Assembly: GCA_035286465.1 (NCBI GenBank)
Contig: DATEDF010000070.1
Span: forward strand, 1-64,000
Length of the DNA: 64,000 bases
Direction of reading: 5' to 3'
From: Fen-1231 sp035286465
Lineage (GTDB): Bacteria; Gemmatimonadota; Gemmatimonadetes; Gemmatimonadales; Gemmatimonadaceae
The notes under the pieces are model-generated. The model was not told the origin of the DNA and made no database searches. It saw only the letters and a list, made by a program, of their open reading frames with translations. Positions 63,922 through 64,000 of the stretch are shown piece by piece. How positions within the stretch are numbered: the first letter of the stretch is position 1; every line of letters begins with the position of its first letter. Position numbers and translations under genes: made by a program.

Positions 63922-64000
63922 GCCCGGGCCGCCCCGAGCACGGGGCGGACCGCGAGCAGCACCACGAGCCCCACCGCCGCCGTCACCGCCGCCGCGAGCG
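63918..64000 (-). CDS. mreD: probable MreD, C-terminal end only
   Basis: 27 codons remain: a hydrophobic segment (LAAAVTAAVGLVVLLAV) then RPVLGAARA and stop, overlapping the mrdA ATG. Position before mrdA-rodA is the place of mreD in rod-shape operons. The call rests on position and hydrophobicity only. Confidence 0.5.
   Translation of the reverse strand, partial: LAAAVTAAVGLVVLLAVRPVLGAARA

Overview
The window is high-GC bacterial DNA with genes packed on both strands. Most genes within an operon overlap by 4 bp (GTGA or ATGA) or 1 bp (TGATG). The gene content (an aspS-phoH-ybeY-CNNM block, a yqeK-like and LytR_C pair, a truA-to-purF run, and an archaeal-type ProRS with a C-terminal Tyr) and the GC level fit a chromosome of the Gemmatimonadota or a close relative. 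That assignment is inference: no rRNA gene is present. The largest non-coding gap is about 230 bp, and the gaps over 150 bp are described among the features and findings.

Left part, 1-20307. A minus-strand operon (remnant ptsN, vanZ-like, aspS, phoH, ybeY, two CNNM/CorC-type membrane proteins) runs off the left edge. Divergent from it are an outer-membrane barrel-like gene and rlmN. Next is a long coupled minus-strand operon: trpC, trpF, trpB, a HEAT-repeat protein, an HD-GYP protein, trpA, a membrane-anchored chemoreceptor-like protein, a YqeK-like HD protein and a LytR_C protein. Tryptophan biosynthesis and signalling genes are therefore interleaved. lexA is divergent from trpC. trpD lies apart, behind a double-GAF protein.

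Middle, 20355-35203. A plus-strand run carries truA, a transaldolase-fold protein lacking every catalytic residue, a lipoprotein HtrA protease, purB, purC, psd, pssA, purS, purQ, a BamE-like protein, a small zinc-ribbon protein, purL and purF. It combines purine synthesis with phosphatidylethanolamine synthesis. An arsenic operon follows (arsR-arsM-acr3) under a promoter whose spacer is a palindromic operator.

35203-42823. The tmRNA gene (ssrA, minus strand, encoded tag ANSNFALAA) has its own terminator. After it come a diguanylate cyclase, larB and dus, then ptsN, a periplasmic deacylase-like enzyme, CBS-domain genes and a small hydrolase.

42886-50245. This is an energy-metabolism block: a possible PD-(D/E)XK-like protein, a 2-oxoacid:ferredoxin oxidoreductase (gamma, GltD-ferredoxin fusion, alpha, beta), a DmdA/GcvT-family protein and a Crp/Fnr regulator.

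50433-64000. MATE transporter, guaA (apparently starting at CTG), a YfcE/MJ0936-type phosphodiesterase, lysA, proS, hisS, folC and accD. A four-helix-bundle gene follows, lying between inverted arrays of 7-bp repeats, then rodA, mrdA and the end of a probable mreD. Similar inverted heptad arrays without a gene lie upstream of ssrA (35.7-35.9 kb), and a one-sided array lies in the ptsN leader (39.55 kb). The heptad arrays and the catalytically dead transaldolase-fold protein are the two least explained features of the window.
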